Shown: piece by piece, positions 45,798 through 56,675 of the stretch | How the letters are laid out: the number at the start of each line of letters is the position of its first letter | Position numbering within the stretch: position 1 is the first letter of the stretch | From: Ottelia alismoides | Lineage: Eukaryota > Streptophyta > Magnoliopsida > Alismatales > Hydrocharitaceae | Reading direction: 5' to 3' | Length of the DNA stretch: 64,000 nt | NCBI GenBank assembly: GCA_037367405.1 | Contig: JAZKJV010003124.1 | Location: 62,001-126,000 of the forward strand | The notes under the pieces: generated by a model | Databases searched by the model: none | What the model was told of the DNA's origin: nothing | The model's input: only the letters and a program-made list of their open reading frames with translations | Program-made: the position numbers and the translations under genes

Positions 45798-48401
45798 AAT
45801 GGAAGTTTTGTGCTTGTCCCATGTTTGTGGAAAAAGATTTCTAAGGATGGCAAAGAAGTCAGATACGAGGGAGGTCGAGTGAAACTCATAAGAGTCGGGA
45901 TGGGTTTGACATTTAATAGATTGGTCGAGATGATTGCAAAATCATTTCATCTTGACTTAATCAATGGTACAGAGTTACATGTATTTCACAAGATGTTGGA
46001 GAATAATGAGACTTTTTTGGTTGATGTGGAGTATGATGGTGACATTGAAGATATTTTGAACTACGCTGAGAAGATAGGAGGCTCATACCGATCAATTTTA
46101 TTCACTGACACTGTATGCACAAGAGCTCCTACGTATATACGTCAAACTGCAGCGATGGCTCCAAGAACACATATTGTTTCTCATTTATCTGATGTGACCA
46201 CCTTTGGAAGGGTCCGTGAGAGTCCTCATGTATCGACAACTCATGGGGAGATGGCCACATCAGTAAATTTGTCCCAACCTTTAGGGCCTTTTCTGAATGA
46301 CCCCATCTACACTATAGGGGAGGACCACGATCCCGAGATTGATTGTATGATGGAGGATACCCCACAGAACACTGATGATGAAATGGAAAATGATAATGGA
46401 TAAGTGGTAAACGATGAGAACGAGACTGTGTGTGTTGGGTCTGACATTCCCTTTTATAACACACGAGGCAATGATGGTTACATCTGAAACGGTGATGACA
46501 TGATGGGAATTCATGATAGACTGACAAGTTCAGATGAGTTAAGAAATGGGATGACCTTCAAGACAAAAGAAAACTTGATTTATTCAGTCAAATTGTTTCA
46601 CATTAAGCACCCCTATAATTTTGAGGTGCACGAATCTGACCGTCATGTATGGGTTATTTATTGTAGCGAGAAGAGCAGGGGTTGCCTTTGGCGGTTGCGT
46701 GGACATCACCGTCCACTTGATGGATTCTTTGTGATTTCGAAATTAGATTCAACACATACTTGCTTGCATCATGTAGAAAACCAAGATCACCCTCAACTTG
46801 ATTGCTACTTCATAGCACGGAAATTTCCAAATCATATCAAAGTCTCACCAGACGTGAAGGTTTCTGATGAGCTCGGGTACATGGTGAGTCGTAGGAGGAT
46901 ATGAGATGCTAGGATAAAGAGAATAGAGACGGTATATGGTGATTGGGCGGCTTCATACAACGAATTGCCACATCTTTTTCGTGCATTGGAGACATCAATC
47001 CTAGGAACCGTGACCGATCTCTATGGGAAACCTGTTGGTAAATACGAGAAGCTTTTCAAGTGGGCTTTCTGGGCATTTGGTCCATATATCAGTGCATGGA
47101 GACATTGCAGAACTGTTGTTAGCATTGATGGTACTCATATGTATGGTAGGTACAAGCAGAAGGTGCTCATTGCATGTGGCATTGATGCATCAAACCACAT
47201 CCTACCTCTTGCATTTGCCTTCGTGAATGAGGAAGATGAAGACAGTTGGTGTTGGTTTTTGGAGAGAGTTCGGCTTCATATTTTTTGAGATCGTATTGGT
47301 CCAATTTGTGTCATATCGGATCGCGCACCAAGAACTCATTCCGTCATGCATCGTCCAGAAGTACAATTTCAGCTGCCCTATGTGTATTGGCGTTTCTACC
47401 TACGTCATACTGCTAGTAACTTCAACGATGTTATGAAAAACCATAAAATGAAGATCTTGGTAATGAGGGCTGGGAAGGCTTATACACAAAGAAAGTGGAC
47501 CAATTACATGGACAAGTTGAAGGACATGGATGAGAATGCATGGTATTGGTTTGACACGCACAATTGCCCTAAAGATCAATGGACTTTGACCTTTGATGAT
47601 GGACATCGTTTCGGTTACATGACATCTAACTTCTCCGAAAGTTATAACGCTTTATTGAAAGATGCAATATCACTTCTAGTGGAAGCATTGGTGCTGAAGA
47701 CCTACTACAATTGCATTCAATATTTCTACGACTGTCATAGTGAGATAATGTCTCATCTTGCTCGTGGTAACCGATTCACAAAATACGTTGCTGACATGCT
47801 AAAGAGGTGAATGGATAGGAGCAACAGTCATCGAATCACTCGAATCAGGGATTCTCCTTTACACTTATATGAAGTAATCACAGGGCAACGGATGACACAG
47901 TTTGGCCTAAAGGGCGGAAGGAAACATTCAACCCTACTCAGCGACTTGTCTTGCACCTGTTAGAAATGGCTGGTTCATAGAATCCCTTGCTCTCATGCTT
48001 GCGCTATTCTAGCACATCTAAATATTGATGTTGATGAGTATATGGGCTCGTGGTATACATGGCAGTGTCAACTAAACATCTATGAAGGTGTCTTCCACCC
48101 CATTGGAGATAGGGAGGTATGGCCAAAATTCACAACACAGAAAATAATTCCAGATCCAACAAGAGTATGGTACAAGGATCGGCCCAAATCAAAGCGGGTT
48201 CATAATGAAATGGATATATGTGAGGATCCTATCCAACAACAGTGTGGGGCTTGTCGTCAACTTGGTCATAATCGTTGACATAATAGTCATGGTCCACCAA
48301 GTGTAAACAAATGTGGCTTATGTCGGGAGAGTGGCCACAATAGGAGGAAATGTCCCGACCATACTAGCCAAGATTGTTTAGGTTTTGATATTTGCGACTA
48401 A
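45798..48401 (+). pseudogene. mudrA-like: mudrA-type MULE transposase, inactivated by in-frame stops
   Basis: One continuous reading frame runs to TAA 48399-48401 with no frameshift but seven internal stops (46401, 46485, 46902, 47286, 47808, 47961, 48276). Domains in order: N-terminal PB1-like block (VRYEGGRVKLIRVGMGLTF); MuDR zinc-finger region (VIYCSEKSRGCLWRLRGHH..THTCLHH); MULE catalytic core with SIDGTHMYG (Asp at 47127) and VISDRAPRTH (Asp at 47319), then TSNFSESYNALLKDA; a SWIM finger (CTC..PCSH near 47952-47990); and CCHC knuckles, the second complete (CGLCRESGHNRRKC), the first lacking its last Cys. A 5' intron with GTGAGTAA donor (45668) and TTTTTTAAG acceptor (about 45786) probably places the start upstream, as no ATG lies in this frame at the 5' edge. 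It would excise and insert the element in the nucleus. Confidence 0.85.
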
Positions 48402-48452
48402 ATTTTTTATGACAACCACCTATTTAACCATTCAATTTTGTAATTGTTGCAG

Positions 48453-50538
48453 ATGGAGCCGGGTCCCATTGATCGATATATTTTACATCTATAGAGATCT
48501 CATAGATCCGGAGCTGTTTGGCAGGGAGATGTGCGTGGTTAAAAAATTTTACTGTGAGTTTTTATCATTATGTTTCATTTTGTTATCTGACGTAATTATT
48601 TTCTTGAATGCTCATTAGGTGGCGAGATGGTTGAGATGTCGACGTAGAGAGGACATACTCCGACATGCCCCCATTGATGAATGGATCGTGGACCATGTAT
48701 ATGATGCGGATTTTACAGGAGTGATGCGACTGGACTTCATCTCACTCGATTGGCACTTAATTACTACATTGGTAGAGAGATGACGCTCAGAGACTCATAT
48801 CTTTCACGTGTGTCATGTAGAGATGACGATCACTTTGCAGGACGTGGCTTACATATTTGGATTGAAGATCGATGGACATCCCGTGATTGGATACACAACA
48901 TCTCCTAGCTGGCCTGGACTATGCAAGAGGCTTCTTGGAGTGAGGCCTAAGAAGCCTAACATTGATGGTGCACGTATCAGCATGACATGGCTTGTTGAGC
49001 ATTTCTCCGTACTTCTAGAGTATGCTGATGAGGTGACCATTCTGCAGCACACATACTACAACTCTTGGGAGGGGTTGTCTTTCCGGACAAGCCCGGCAAT
49101 GAGGTTTCGCTTATTTACCTTCCAATGCTCGAAGACATGGAGGTATGTGGACAGTTATCTTGAGGATTTGCTTGCCTGACTTTCCTTTACAAGCAGTTGT
49201 GCATCGCATCCAAAACAGAAGCAATAGAGATCTGTAGCCCTTTAGCCTTACTGCAGGTGTGGGCATGGGAACATTTTCCCCACATAGCTCCCATTGTACA
49301 CCGGAGGCCCGATTGGCGGGGAGCCCCTTGGGATGCCGTTGGCGGGCAGATTTCGATGTCACTACAGAGCCAACACATGTGGTGCGCCCATATCAAGATG
49401 CATTTGACCTTCAGACAGCGTCACAGGTATGAAAGCAAACCTAGCATGTCGTTACACTACGAGTAGTTATCCATGATTCTAATAAAATTCTTTCTATTTT
49501 CGTAGGTTGTTTGGAGGCCTTGCACGACAGACATGATGCAGATGTTTCCTCCGTACTGCTTAAAAGCATCGGATCTTCATGTTGCAAGAGTACCACTCAT
49601 TCATTTCTGTTTAGTTGAGTTATACACTCCAAATCATGTGTTACGACAGTTTGGAGCAGTTCAGGAGATCCCAAGTCTGTGCAACACATGTCCAAAGCTC
49701 CACTCTATAGATCTGCGAGGGAAGATCAACGTTGATTGGATCCAATTGTATGCCAACTTTTTGGGGATGTGGGAGAACATGAGGGATTATATTGTGGAGA
49801 CAGTTCCCATAGTGTCAGGAGGAGATAGGGTGACAGATGACTACATGAGTTGGTATAACCGTAACACCGGACGGTTTATTGGTAGACACAGGTGCATGAT
49901 GGACTTTGTTGTAAGTAAACATTACATTAACATTTCATTTTCAACATACATAGATTATGACTCGAGTCTATCTTATTTTCAGGTATCGAGGTTTGGAGAC
50001 ATCCATCTAACAAGGGATGACCCAGAACGTGTGGCTTTTTTGGACGATTGATTCTGAGCGGTGACTACTGGAAGCCATCGAGAGACAGTTCAGAGATGGG
50101 GCATATGATGATGATGCTGAAGGAAATGAAGAAGGGATTTCCGCGGAACCAACTCCTATTGACCGAGATCGTGGACGAGGACATGGGCGAGGACGTGAAT
50201 GAGCAAGAGCTGGAAGTGGTCGGAGGCGACATGTCGAAGCATCTACTGCTGATGATTTTACGACTCCCTTTCAGGACCATTGCACCCCTAGTAGCATGTC
50301 CACACCAGCCGCCCCGGTGAAGGAGAGGGGTCCTTCTGATGTCGACCCATCACGTTGCTCTTTGCTTCCAGTACTTCATATGGACGACATCGCGGTACGC
50401 GATGGATCTATGATTTCACAGATTGATGAAGCTAGCCAGATCGTGCCCTCAAGCCAACTGTAGCCTGAGGCAATACCGCAGGAACCCGACGAAAGGCCAC
50501 CTAAGCTTAGAGTCTTTCATAGAAGAAAACGTGTGTGA
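48453..50538 (+). pseudogene. Plant mobile domain (PMD) protein carried by the MULE, inactivated
   Basis: Starts ATGGAGCCGGGTCCC (MEPGPIDRYILHL, then stop, then RSHRSGAVW). After an intron (about 48540-48618) come VARWLRCRRRE, FTGVMRLDFISLDWHLITTL and VEMTITLQDVAYIFGLKIDG, the PMD (PF10536) core. Next are LLQVWAWEHFPHIAPIV, PLGCRWRADF and, in a third exon from about 49506, VLRQFGAVQEIPSLC and WYNRNTGRFI. The tail is acidic then Arg/Gly-rich and ends RVFHRRKRV. In-frame stops (48492, 48781 and two in the tail) and at least two frameshifts (near 49170 and 49325) show decay. PMD genes occur both as host silencing factors (MAIL1/MAIN) and as cargo of MULE and Ty3 elements. Here it lies 51 bp after the transposase stop in the same direction. 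Confidence 0.8.
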
Positions 50539-50718
50539 TGTATTTGTAACATGGTGATATATATCACAATGTATATTAAATGAAGACCTTCTTCTTATGT
50601 TATAACTTTATGTAATTTTATGTATATTAAATGAAGAGCTTCTTCTTATGTTTTATGACTCTCTTTTTTGGACTGGTGATAAAAGTAATGGACTTTGTTG
50701 TTTGGTTATATGTATCTA

Positions 50719-51910
50719 GGGATTTTTACCCGCAGACCCTGTAATCTTTTGCAATTACTGCTACGACCTCTGAAATATCGATATTCCTCCCTCGATCCCA
50801 TAAACTTGCTCCGTCTTACCCTACAGACCCTACCGTTAATTTGAGACTTTTTGAGCTAACTAGTTTGAGTTTAAGTTGAGTTAATCTAACACTATCAAAT
50901 CCAAAGGTGGATTTTCTTCCACATCCCCTCCTTTCTTCTTCTCTCCTCCTCCTTCCCCTTCCACTCAATCTCCTTCCTTCTTCGTACTTGCTGGACGAGC
51001 GGCAGACGGGGGGATGGGGGCTTCGGATCGAGCGACATGTCGGAGAGTGGGGGTGCTTTAATCGAACGACAGGCGGGAGGGGTGGGTCTTCGAATCGAGT
51101 AGGCGGCTCCGGTGGCGAGAAGGGGGAAAGCAGGGGAAAGGCACGTTGGGGGGTTCCTTTGAATCCGCGAGGGGGGGAGAAAGCAGGGTAGGGGCTCCGG
51201 GGGCGTCTTCGATCGACAGGCGGGAGCGGGGAAAGCAGGGGAGGCAACGTTGGGCGGTTCCTTCGAATCCGCGAGGGGGGCAGCAGGGGAGGCGGCTCTG
51301 GGGGGAGGGGTCTTCAACCGACAGGTGGGAGGGGGGAAAGCAGGGGAGGCGGCGCCGGCATGCGGGCGGGAGGGGGAAAGCAGGGGAGGCAGCGCCGGGA
51401 TGCGGGCGGGAGGGGGGAAAGCAGGGGAGGCGGCGCCGGGATGCGGGCGGGAGGGGGGAAAGCAGGGGAGGCGGCGCCGGGATGCGGGCGGGAGGGGGAA
51501 AAGCAGGGGAGGGGCAGCGGGGCGGATGGGGGGTTGGCTTCAAGCGGGGGAGGCAGGGCCGGGGGGAGGGGGGCAGCAGCGGGGGAGGTTGGTCTGGGGC
51601 TTTGGGCAACGCGACGGGGGTCGGGCTTCGAGGAGGACGGCGGGGAGGGCAAGGGTGTGGGGGTGGGAAAGATACACAGAGGAAGAAGAGGGGGAATGGC
51701 ATTGAATGTAAATTTGACAAACAAAATGGGTATAATGTAAACGAATATAACGGAATCCGGTTAGTTTTAACGGACAAATGGATGGGAGTTAACCACAGGG
51801 TCTGTAGGGTAAGAGTTAGCAAGTTTACGAGGTTGTGGGAGGAATATCGATATTTCAGAGGTCATAGCGGTAATTGCAAAAGATTACAGGGTCTGCCGGG
51901 TAAAAATCCC
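50719..51910. mobile_element. Non-autonomous long-TIR Mutator-like element C
   Basis: Ends GGGATTTTTACCCGCAGACC and the complement of GGGATTTTTACCCGGCAGAC. The TIRs are nearly identical for about 75 bp and similar for about 200. Flanks ATGTATCTA and ATGTAACTA match at 8 of 9 positions. Same family as element B. The interior is G/A-rich with a 41-bp tandem repeat. Long Gly/Arg-rich frames (51146-51916 and others) are not credible genes. It inserted between the PMD relic and the right TIR of the MULE. Confidence 0.9.
51340..51505. repeat. 41-bp tandem repeat, four units
   Basis: Units of GCAGGGGAGGCGGCGCCGGG plus ATGCGGGCGGGAGGGGGGAAA repeat four times with one or two changes each, inside element C. 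Confidence 0.85.
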
Positions 51911-52162
51911 ATGTAACTATTGACTCTTTATCCAGTCTCAACCCCAAGGGTGGGGACTTGTCTGTTCTGGAACCAGAGGAAGTCGTGACTTGAGGTCACG
52001 GCTTCCTTCAGTGGGAGCCGTGACTTTAAGTGGCGGCTTCCTTCTATGGAAGCCGTGACCTCAAATCACGGCACGACTTCCTTGGGGTACTTAACAAATT
52101 ATATATTCGTCTGGGGTCCCGTAGATAAGTTTCCACGGGTAACCCTCAAGGTGAATTTACTT

Positions 52163-52530
52163 CTCACAAATCATAAGCCATCCATCACCCAAAAGAAAGA
52201 GATCGTCTGTTGTACCGTGTAGTGCAGCAGATCCTGCTGCAATCGTCCAAGTCGCTCGATCTTGACCGAGCGGTTCGCATGATCTTCCACTTTTTATGGG
52301 CCCATACTGTGCAAGATCGTGTGAACCGCTCGATCAAGATCGAGCAACTCGAATGGTTACAATAGGCACAACACCACAACAGAGGATCCTCTCTACCAAC
52401 GAAGGGAGTGAAATCTTACCCCAAAAAAGCGACGATGTATTGACCTGGTTATAAACATGAAAGTCAAACCCCCTTCTTAATCTAGGGAAGAAAATGAAAG
52501 CCAATTCCTTTGTTTTTTTTCTTGGAAGCA
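52163..52530. other. Host sequence right of the MULE, with a hairpin
   Basis: 52172-52203 (CATAAGCCATCCATCACCC) continues the host sequence and recurs at 52983. 52252-52346 is an inverted repeat: GCTCGATCTTGACCGAGCGG and GATCTT pair with AAGATCGTGTGAACCGCTCG and ATCAAGATCGAGC around about 30 bases. A 160-codon minus-strand frame covers 52334-52816 but matches no family I recognise. Confidence 0.5.
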
Positions 52531-52982
52531 AGGCTAAGAATAGTGATGTGCAAATCCGATCTCTTCTCCCGGACTTTGGATATTCAAATTCCTCGTTCAT
52601 ATAACAATTCAAAAGAATATTGTCTTTATCTACATAGTGAAAACCAATCACCTTAAATATGGGCAAACCTTGTAAGTCAGTGCATATTATTTGATTGATC
52701 GTTTGTACATGTTCTGAGAAGTACGGCTTGACCCTCGTAATTACCTCAATGTGCGAGACGTCGGGACTATAGTTACCTCTACAGTTTGGTCCTTCGGCTC
52801 TTAGTTCCTTCACCAAGAAGATTGACCCAGTTCAATAGTTTCAAAAAACCGCCTCCTACATGACCTTTTGGAGGCCAACCTCTCGGTGATTCGCAACACA
52901 AATCTTGCGAAAAGGCAACTTCAACCTCAAGCTTCGATTCCCTCTCACTCAAAAAAAACGAAAAGATGACGTTACCACAAAT
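52531..52982. repeat. Second copy of the MULE host segment, with the empty target site
   Basis: Direct duplicate of 43892-44205, keeping about 190 bp lost from the other copy. It reads GTTACCACAAATCATAAGCC across 52971-52990, the uninterrupted form of the MULE insertion site. Confidence 0.8.
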
Positions 52983-53720
52983 CATAAGCCATCCATCCAT
53001 CACCCAAAGGAAAGAGATCTCATACACAGAGATATCATCACAATCCTTCGACAGAAGAAAGGAAAAGAACGTAACTTTTTCAGCAGCACCCGTGCCCGCC
53101 TGCTGATGGTTCAACGAAACAGTCGGGCCCCAAAGAACGAAGGCGAGCACGCACCTCGGGCCTCCGTCACGGCCCACGGGGCCCGCATCCGGGTACCGTC
53201 ACCGTTGCCGGGCCCGCCCGCGTCGGCACCATCCCTCGCGGACAACGGGCTTGGGAGGAGAAACGGGAGAGGAGATGGGGACCATGCCCTTCACGGGTCT
53301 GCCGCACTTTGTTGGGATTGAGAGGGGCACGGAGGAGTGGGTCTCCCATGACAGCCGTGAGGAGGAGAGAGAGAGAGAGACCTGTATGATATCCCCACAT
53401 GGGGGCATGGCATTGGACTTGTGTGTGGTTAGAGGCCAACACAGCACAGCACAGCTCACACCAATGTGTCCGCTGCTGCCTTGCAAGGCATCCCAAGTTT
53501 TTCCAACTAAGCAATCAGAGATCACCGTGGCCTAATTTTGGGTCTTTATGTTTAATTATTAGGGCATTGTGTGTGTGTCTAATCCACCTCGACCTATCAT
53601 TCTCACGCCCCAGATGCCATTTGATATTGATTAGTGGTGCTTGCTTGACTGTGGGTGAAGGATCAAAGGATAATAAAGCTGGCATCTCCGAAAGGTCAAT
53701 GATGTAGAGATGCAAATCAT
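52983..53720. other. GC-rich region without a recognised gene
   Basis: 53085-53540 is notably GC-rich, with open frames on both strands (for example 53251-53535 plus, 53199-53525 minus), and contains a GA microsatellite (53363-53377). Composition resembles a first exon or leader of a monocot gene, but no product is recognisable. Confidence 0.35.
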
Positions 53721-54759
53721 GGTTTAAAAAATTGAACCGGATTGAAAACCCACCACGACCTTGTCGGTCCGACTGGATTCATGTAAGTATTTTTCAATAA
53801 TAATAATAAATTGGTCGGACCGCTTGGACTGGGCCAGTTGACCGAATTATAACAGCTTTGATGATTTTGGAGTAGCTAATGGTCATAGATCTTTGACAAT
53901 TTGACATAACAAAACCATTAATCAATAGTGTTTTGGAAATATGAATTTATACTAGATTTTGAATATCACGTAATAAGACAAAGAATATTGATTTGAATAT
54001 TAGTTCCGATCCCCACTCTCAAAATACATAGAAAATACAAGAAGTTCTAAAATCATCTTAGTGTATTCATGGTTGAACAGGCACCCTTCTGCCCATCCTC
54101 GACTTTGGCTATATAGTTCTATATGTTTCAAGCTATTCAATAGTTTGTTCACCAATTTGACAAATCATAGATATGTGCCATATAATAATTTAAACTATGA
54201 TTTTATTTATAAATTATTGTTGCTTTACTAAATTACTATTTTGTCATCATGTTTATTATGCTAGTATTCATTTTTATGAAATTTTGTATATAGGAGAAAC
54301 TTCAAATGATGTGAAGTCTCACCATAGATATGGTAAGCCACACTCAATTTTGGCATCTTTCTAATATATTTTACAATTTTTTATTTTATAGTTGTAATAA
54401 TAAACATTAACATGTATAGTGAGAAACATTTATGAATATTAATATATTAGATAAAAATGTTAATTTAAATTTGGATGTTATATTTTACAAAGATCATTTT
54501 TTTACAATGTATTGTTTATACTTCTAAGATAGAGTTTTTACTAAATTGACAAGACCTTTACCATTTCAGAAAAAACCTACTTCATTTGAAAGATCCCCTG
54601 TATATATAATAGCTATTTTTCTCAATTCAGAAAATTGATTTGATCAATCCAACCAATTAATTCAGCCCAATCCGACCGGATTGAACCAATCGTCCAACAT
54701 GATCGGGATCGGCAAATCGAAGAATTACTGATTCAACGTACAATGCATTTTTCAAAACC
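53721..54759. mobile_element. Possible hAT-like element with GGTTTAAAAA termini, second copy
   Basis: Left GGTTTAAAAAATTGAACCGG; right ATGCATTTTTCAAAACC. GGTCGG / CCGACC words near both ends resemble 42085-42775. It contains a nested foldback element (54293-54598). No target duplication confirmed. Confidence 0.45.
54293..54598. mobile_element. Second foldback family, copy 2
   Basis: GGAGAAACTTCAAATGATGT at the left pairs loosely with the complement of ACTTCATTTGAAAGATCCCC at the right. It is flanked by TGTATATA on both sides. Relative of 39014-39341. Confidence 0.5.
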
Positions 54760-55505
54760 TTGATGTGAACCACTCAAGCACACTGTCGATCAAGGCACCA
54801 TTTTTCAAAAAGTTGGAGTTGGTGGTGTACATATAATAGCACCTTCTAATGTAAAAAGTAAAAGCTTGAACATGTCAACCCCTTGGAGATAATTTGGAAG
54901 GTAGGGCACTGACCGTGGATTTAGTCATACCATGATTGGATAAAAGTCGCCATATTAAACTATGCAATTGGACACTTATCTGCCCTTGAGATAATAATCT
55001 TAGGGCAATTGTCAAAGATTTCAAACCTTAATACCGGCAAATCCGAAGAAAGAAAAGTCTCGTCAAAACTTACCAAACGCCTACCGCCGATTTATCAGAA
55101 TAATTATACGGATCATTAAATTAAGTTCAAGTTAAGCACGATGCTGATTACAATTGTTGAGGCAAAATCGATCAACAGTTTGCCAAAGATGACTGGATGC
55201 AAACTACATTCCATATCTCCTCAAGTCCCATCCATTCCAATTACAACACTAAAAGCATGTTCGGCTGAGGAATAAGCCTTGGAATAAGGATCCAAATCCC
55301 GCTCTCTCTCCTCCCTGTCATCGTAAGGCAATTCTCCACTGAAGGAGCCCTAACGCAATTCTTATTTAGCAACTTCAAAATCATTGTTAATAAAAGATCT
55401 CATCATGAGGATACTCAAAACATTTCAATACACCATGAATATAGTTATGTTCTTGGAGGGGGGGTCCAAAAATGACCAAAGATACTCGTCCATTAACCAA
55501 TTCCC
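54760..55505. other. Intergenic DNA
   Basis: No gene, repeat structure or regulatory signal that I can support. Confidence 0.4.
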
Positions 55506-55506
55506 A

Positions 55507-56675
55507 CTATCTAGCTTCTTCAGGAATGTCACTTGTACAAAAATTTACATTCAACTTCTTCAACACAAATAATTTTTCTTGATTCTGGATAACGGACACA
55601 CAAAAGCTGCAAACATAAACAGGAAGAGGTCCACAGTTTATGCAATAAACATACCCTGACGTATATCCTTTTATGTTTCCCTTGCTGCAGCAAACTATGC
55701 GCTCCATGAGCTCGTGCCCTCGTACCCGCCACCAAGTTTCTGCAGAGGACTGCACCTCAACAACACCCCGTTCCTGCTACAAAGTTCTGTCACCCCCTTT
55801 TTTATTATATTTTTAAGTTCTCATGAACTATTACTTGCTTTGCTTTTGACCTTAGGGATCTGTTTGGTTGCTGGGTTGGGGTAACCTGATGTGAATAGTA
55901 ATTGTTTGGTATGGTTACGAAGGTTAGAGAGGGTTGAAATAAAGAATGTGATGTGATGTCACTATGATTTATGATAGAATTCCAACCCAAGAATAGAGAA
56001 GGATAAACCAGGTTAACTCGAGATAACCCAGTTACCAAATGGACCCTAGGAGCCAAGTTACCAGTTGTAAAAACTGGGGCCTCCTAGAATGGCGCTCCTG
56101 CTATGGTTTTTTGTTGGGTGATGCTTTGAAACTCTTTGTTGCTGGCTGCAGATGCCCTTCTTTCTGCTTTTGATCAAATGAATTTGATCGTTTGTAAGAA
56201 AAAAAAAGGTATCACTTACAATAGGGTAGAACAAGGACAGCTAGTCCAACATTGACTAAGCCAATCGGAGAAGTTGCATCATTACATGTTACCATAGTTG
56301 GCATCTCAACCTCAGAAAGAGAATCAGCAGTTTTTTTAACCAAGCCCTGACCATACAAGACGCGCAATCAGAAAATGCTATATAATCTGCAGATCATTAA
56401 CCAGGACGCTTGCGGTCTTTAAGGGTAAAGGAAATAAATGGGAGAATATAGCATAGCAAGCCACTTACAAACTGATAAAAATGCAATAACAGTAACAAGG
56501 TATTCTCAAAGACCTGCTGATTTAACATATCGTGAGCAAAATACCAAACAAAAATCTCTGTGTTGGCCCGCAGTGCCAGAGCAACGAAATAAAAAAACCA
56601 CTGAAGCAGCCTCAAAATGTCACCAACAATGATCAAATTCACTCTAGGCCATTGGCAGTGACGCACTGCTAACAT
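55507..56675 (-). other. Candidate exons of an unidentified minus-strand gene
   Basis: Three open stretches look exon-like on the minus strand. 56397-56675 encodes hydrophobic VNLIIVGDILRLLQWFFYF, with a GTAAGTGG donor inside. About 56213-56336 reads GLVKKTADSLSEVEMPTM, then VTCNDATSPIGLVNVGLA, ending at GTAAGTGATA. 55507-55755 reads AETWWRVRGHELMERIVCC followed by a GTATGT...TTTGCAG pair. A MITE (55854-56047) lies between. I cannot identify a family, and the frames do not join convincingly, so this may be a gene fragment or chance. Confidence 0.2.
55854..56047. mobile_element. hAT-style MITE, relative of 44291-44464
   Basis: Left AGGGATCTGTTTGGTTGCTG and GGTTGGGGTAACC; right GGATAAACCAGGTTAACTCG..ATAACCCAGTTACCAAATGG..ACCCT. 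TIRs of about 25 bp; target duplication unclear. Confidence 0.65.

Larger units (their letters stand above)
44206..52162 (+). mobile_element. Autonomous-type Mutator-like element (MULE), decayed
   Basis: About 7.96 kb. Left TIR 44206-44290 plus 44465-44570; right TIR about 51982-52162. These pair through GTAAATTC(G/A)CCT, CCACGGG, TTTGTTAAGTACCCCAAGG and a block of GTGACTTGAGGTCAC palindromes. Flanks are ACCACAAAT (44197-44205) and CTCACAAAT (52163-52171), a 9-bp duplication with two mismatches; an uninterrupted copy of the host site exists at 52974-52982. It carries a mudrA relic and a plant-mobile-domain relic in the same direction. Later insertions are a MITE (44291), a hAT element (44638) and element C (50719). 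Confidence 0.85.

Noticed and set aside
51146..51916. 256-codon frame in element C
   Set aside because: It reads through a 41-bp tandem repeat and runs into the TIR. Open frames exist in all phases because stop codons are rare in GC-rich DNA.
52334..52816. 160-codon minus-strand frame as a host gene
   Set aside because: It overlaps duplicated host sequence, is broken in the 43.9-44.2 kb copy, and matches no family I know.
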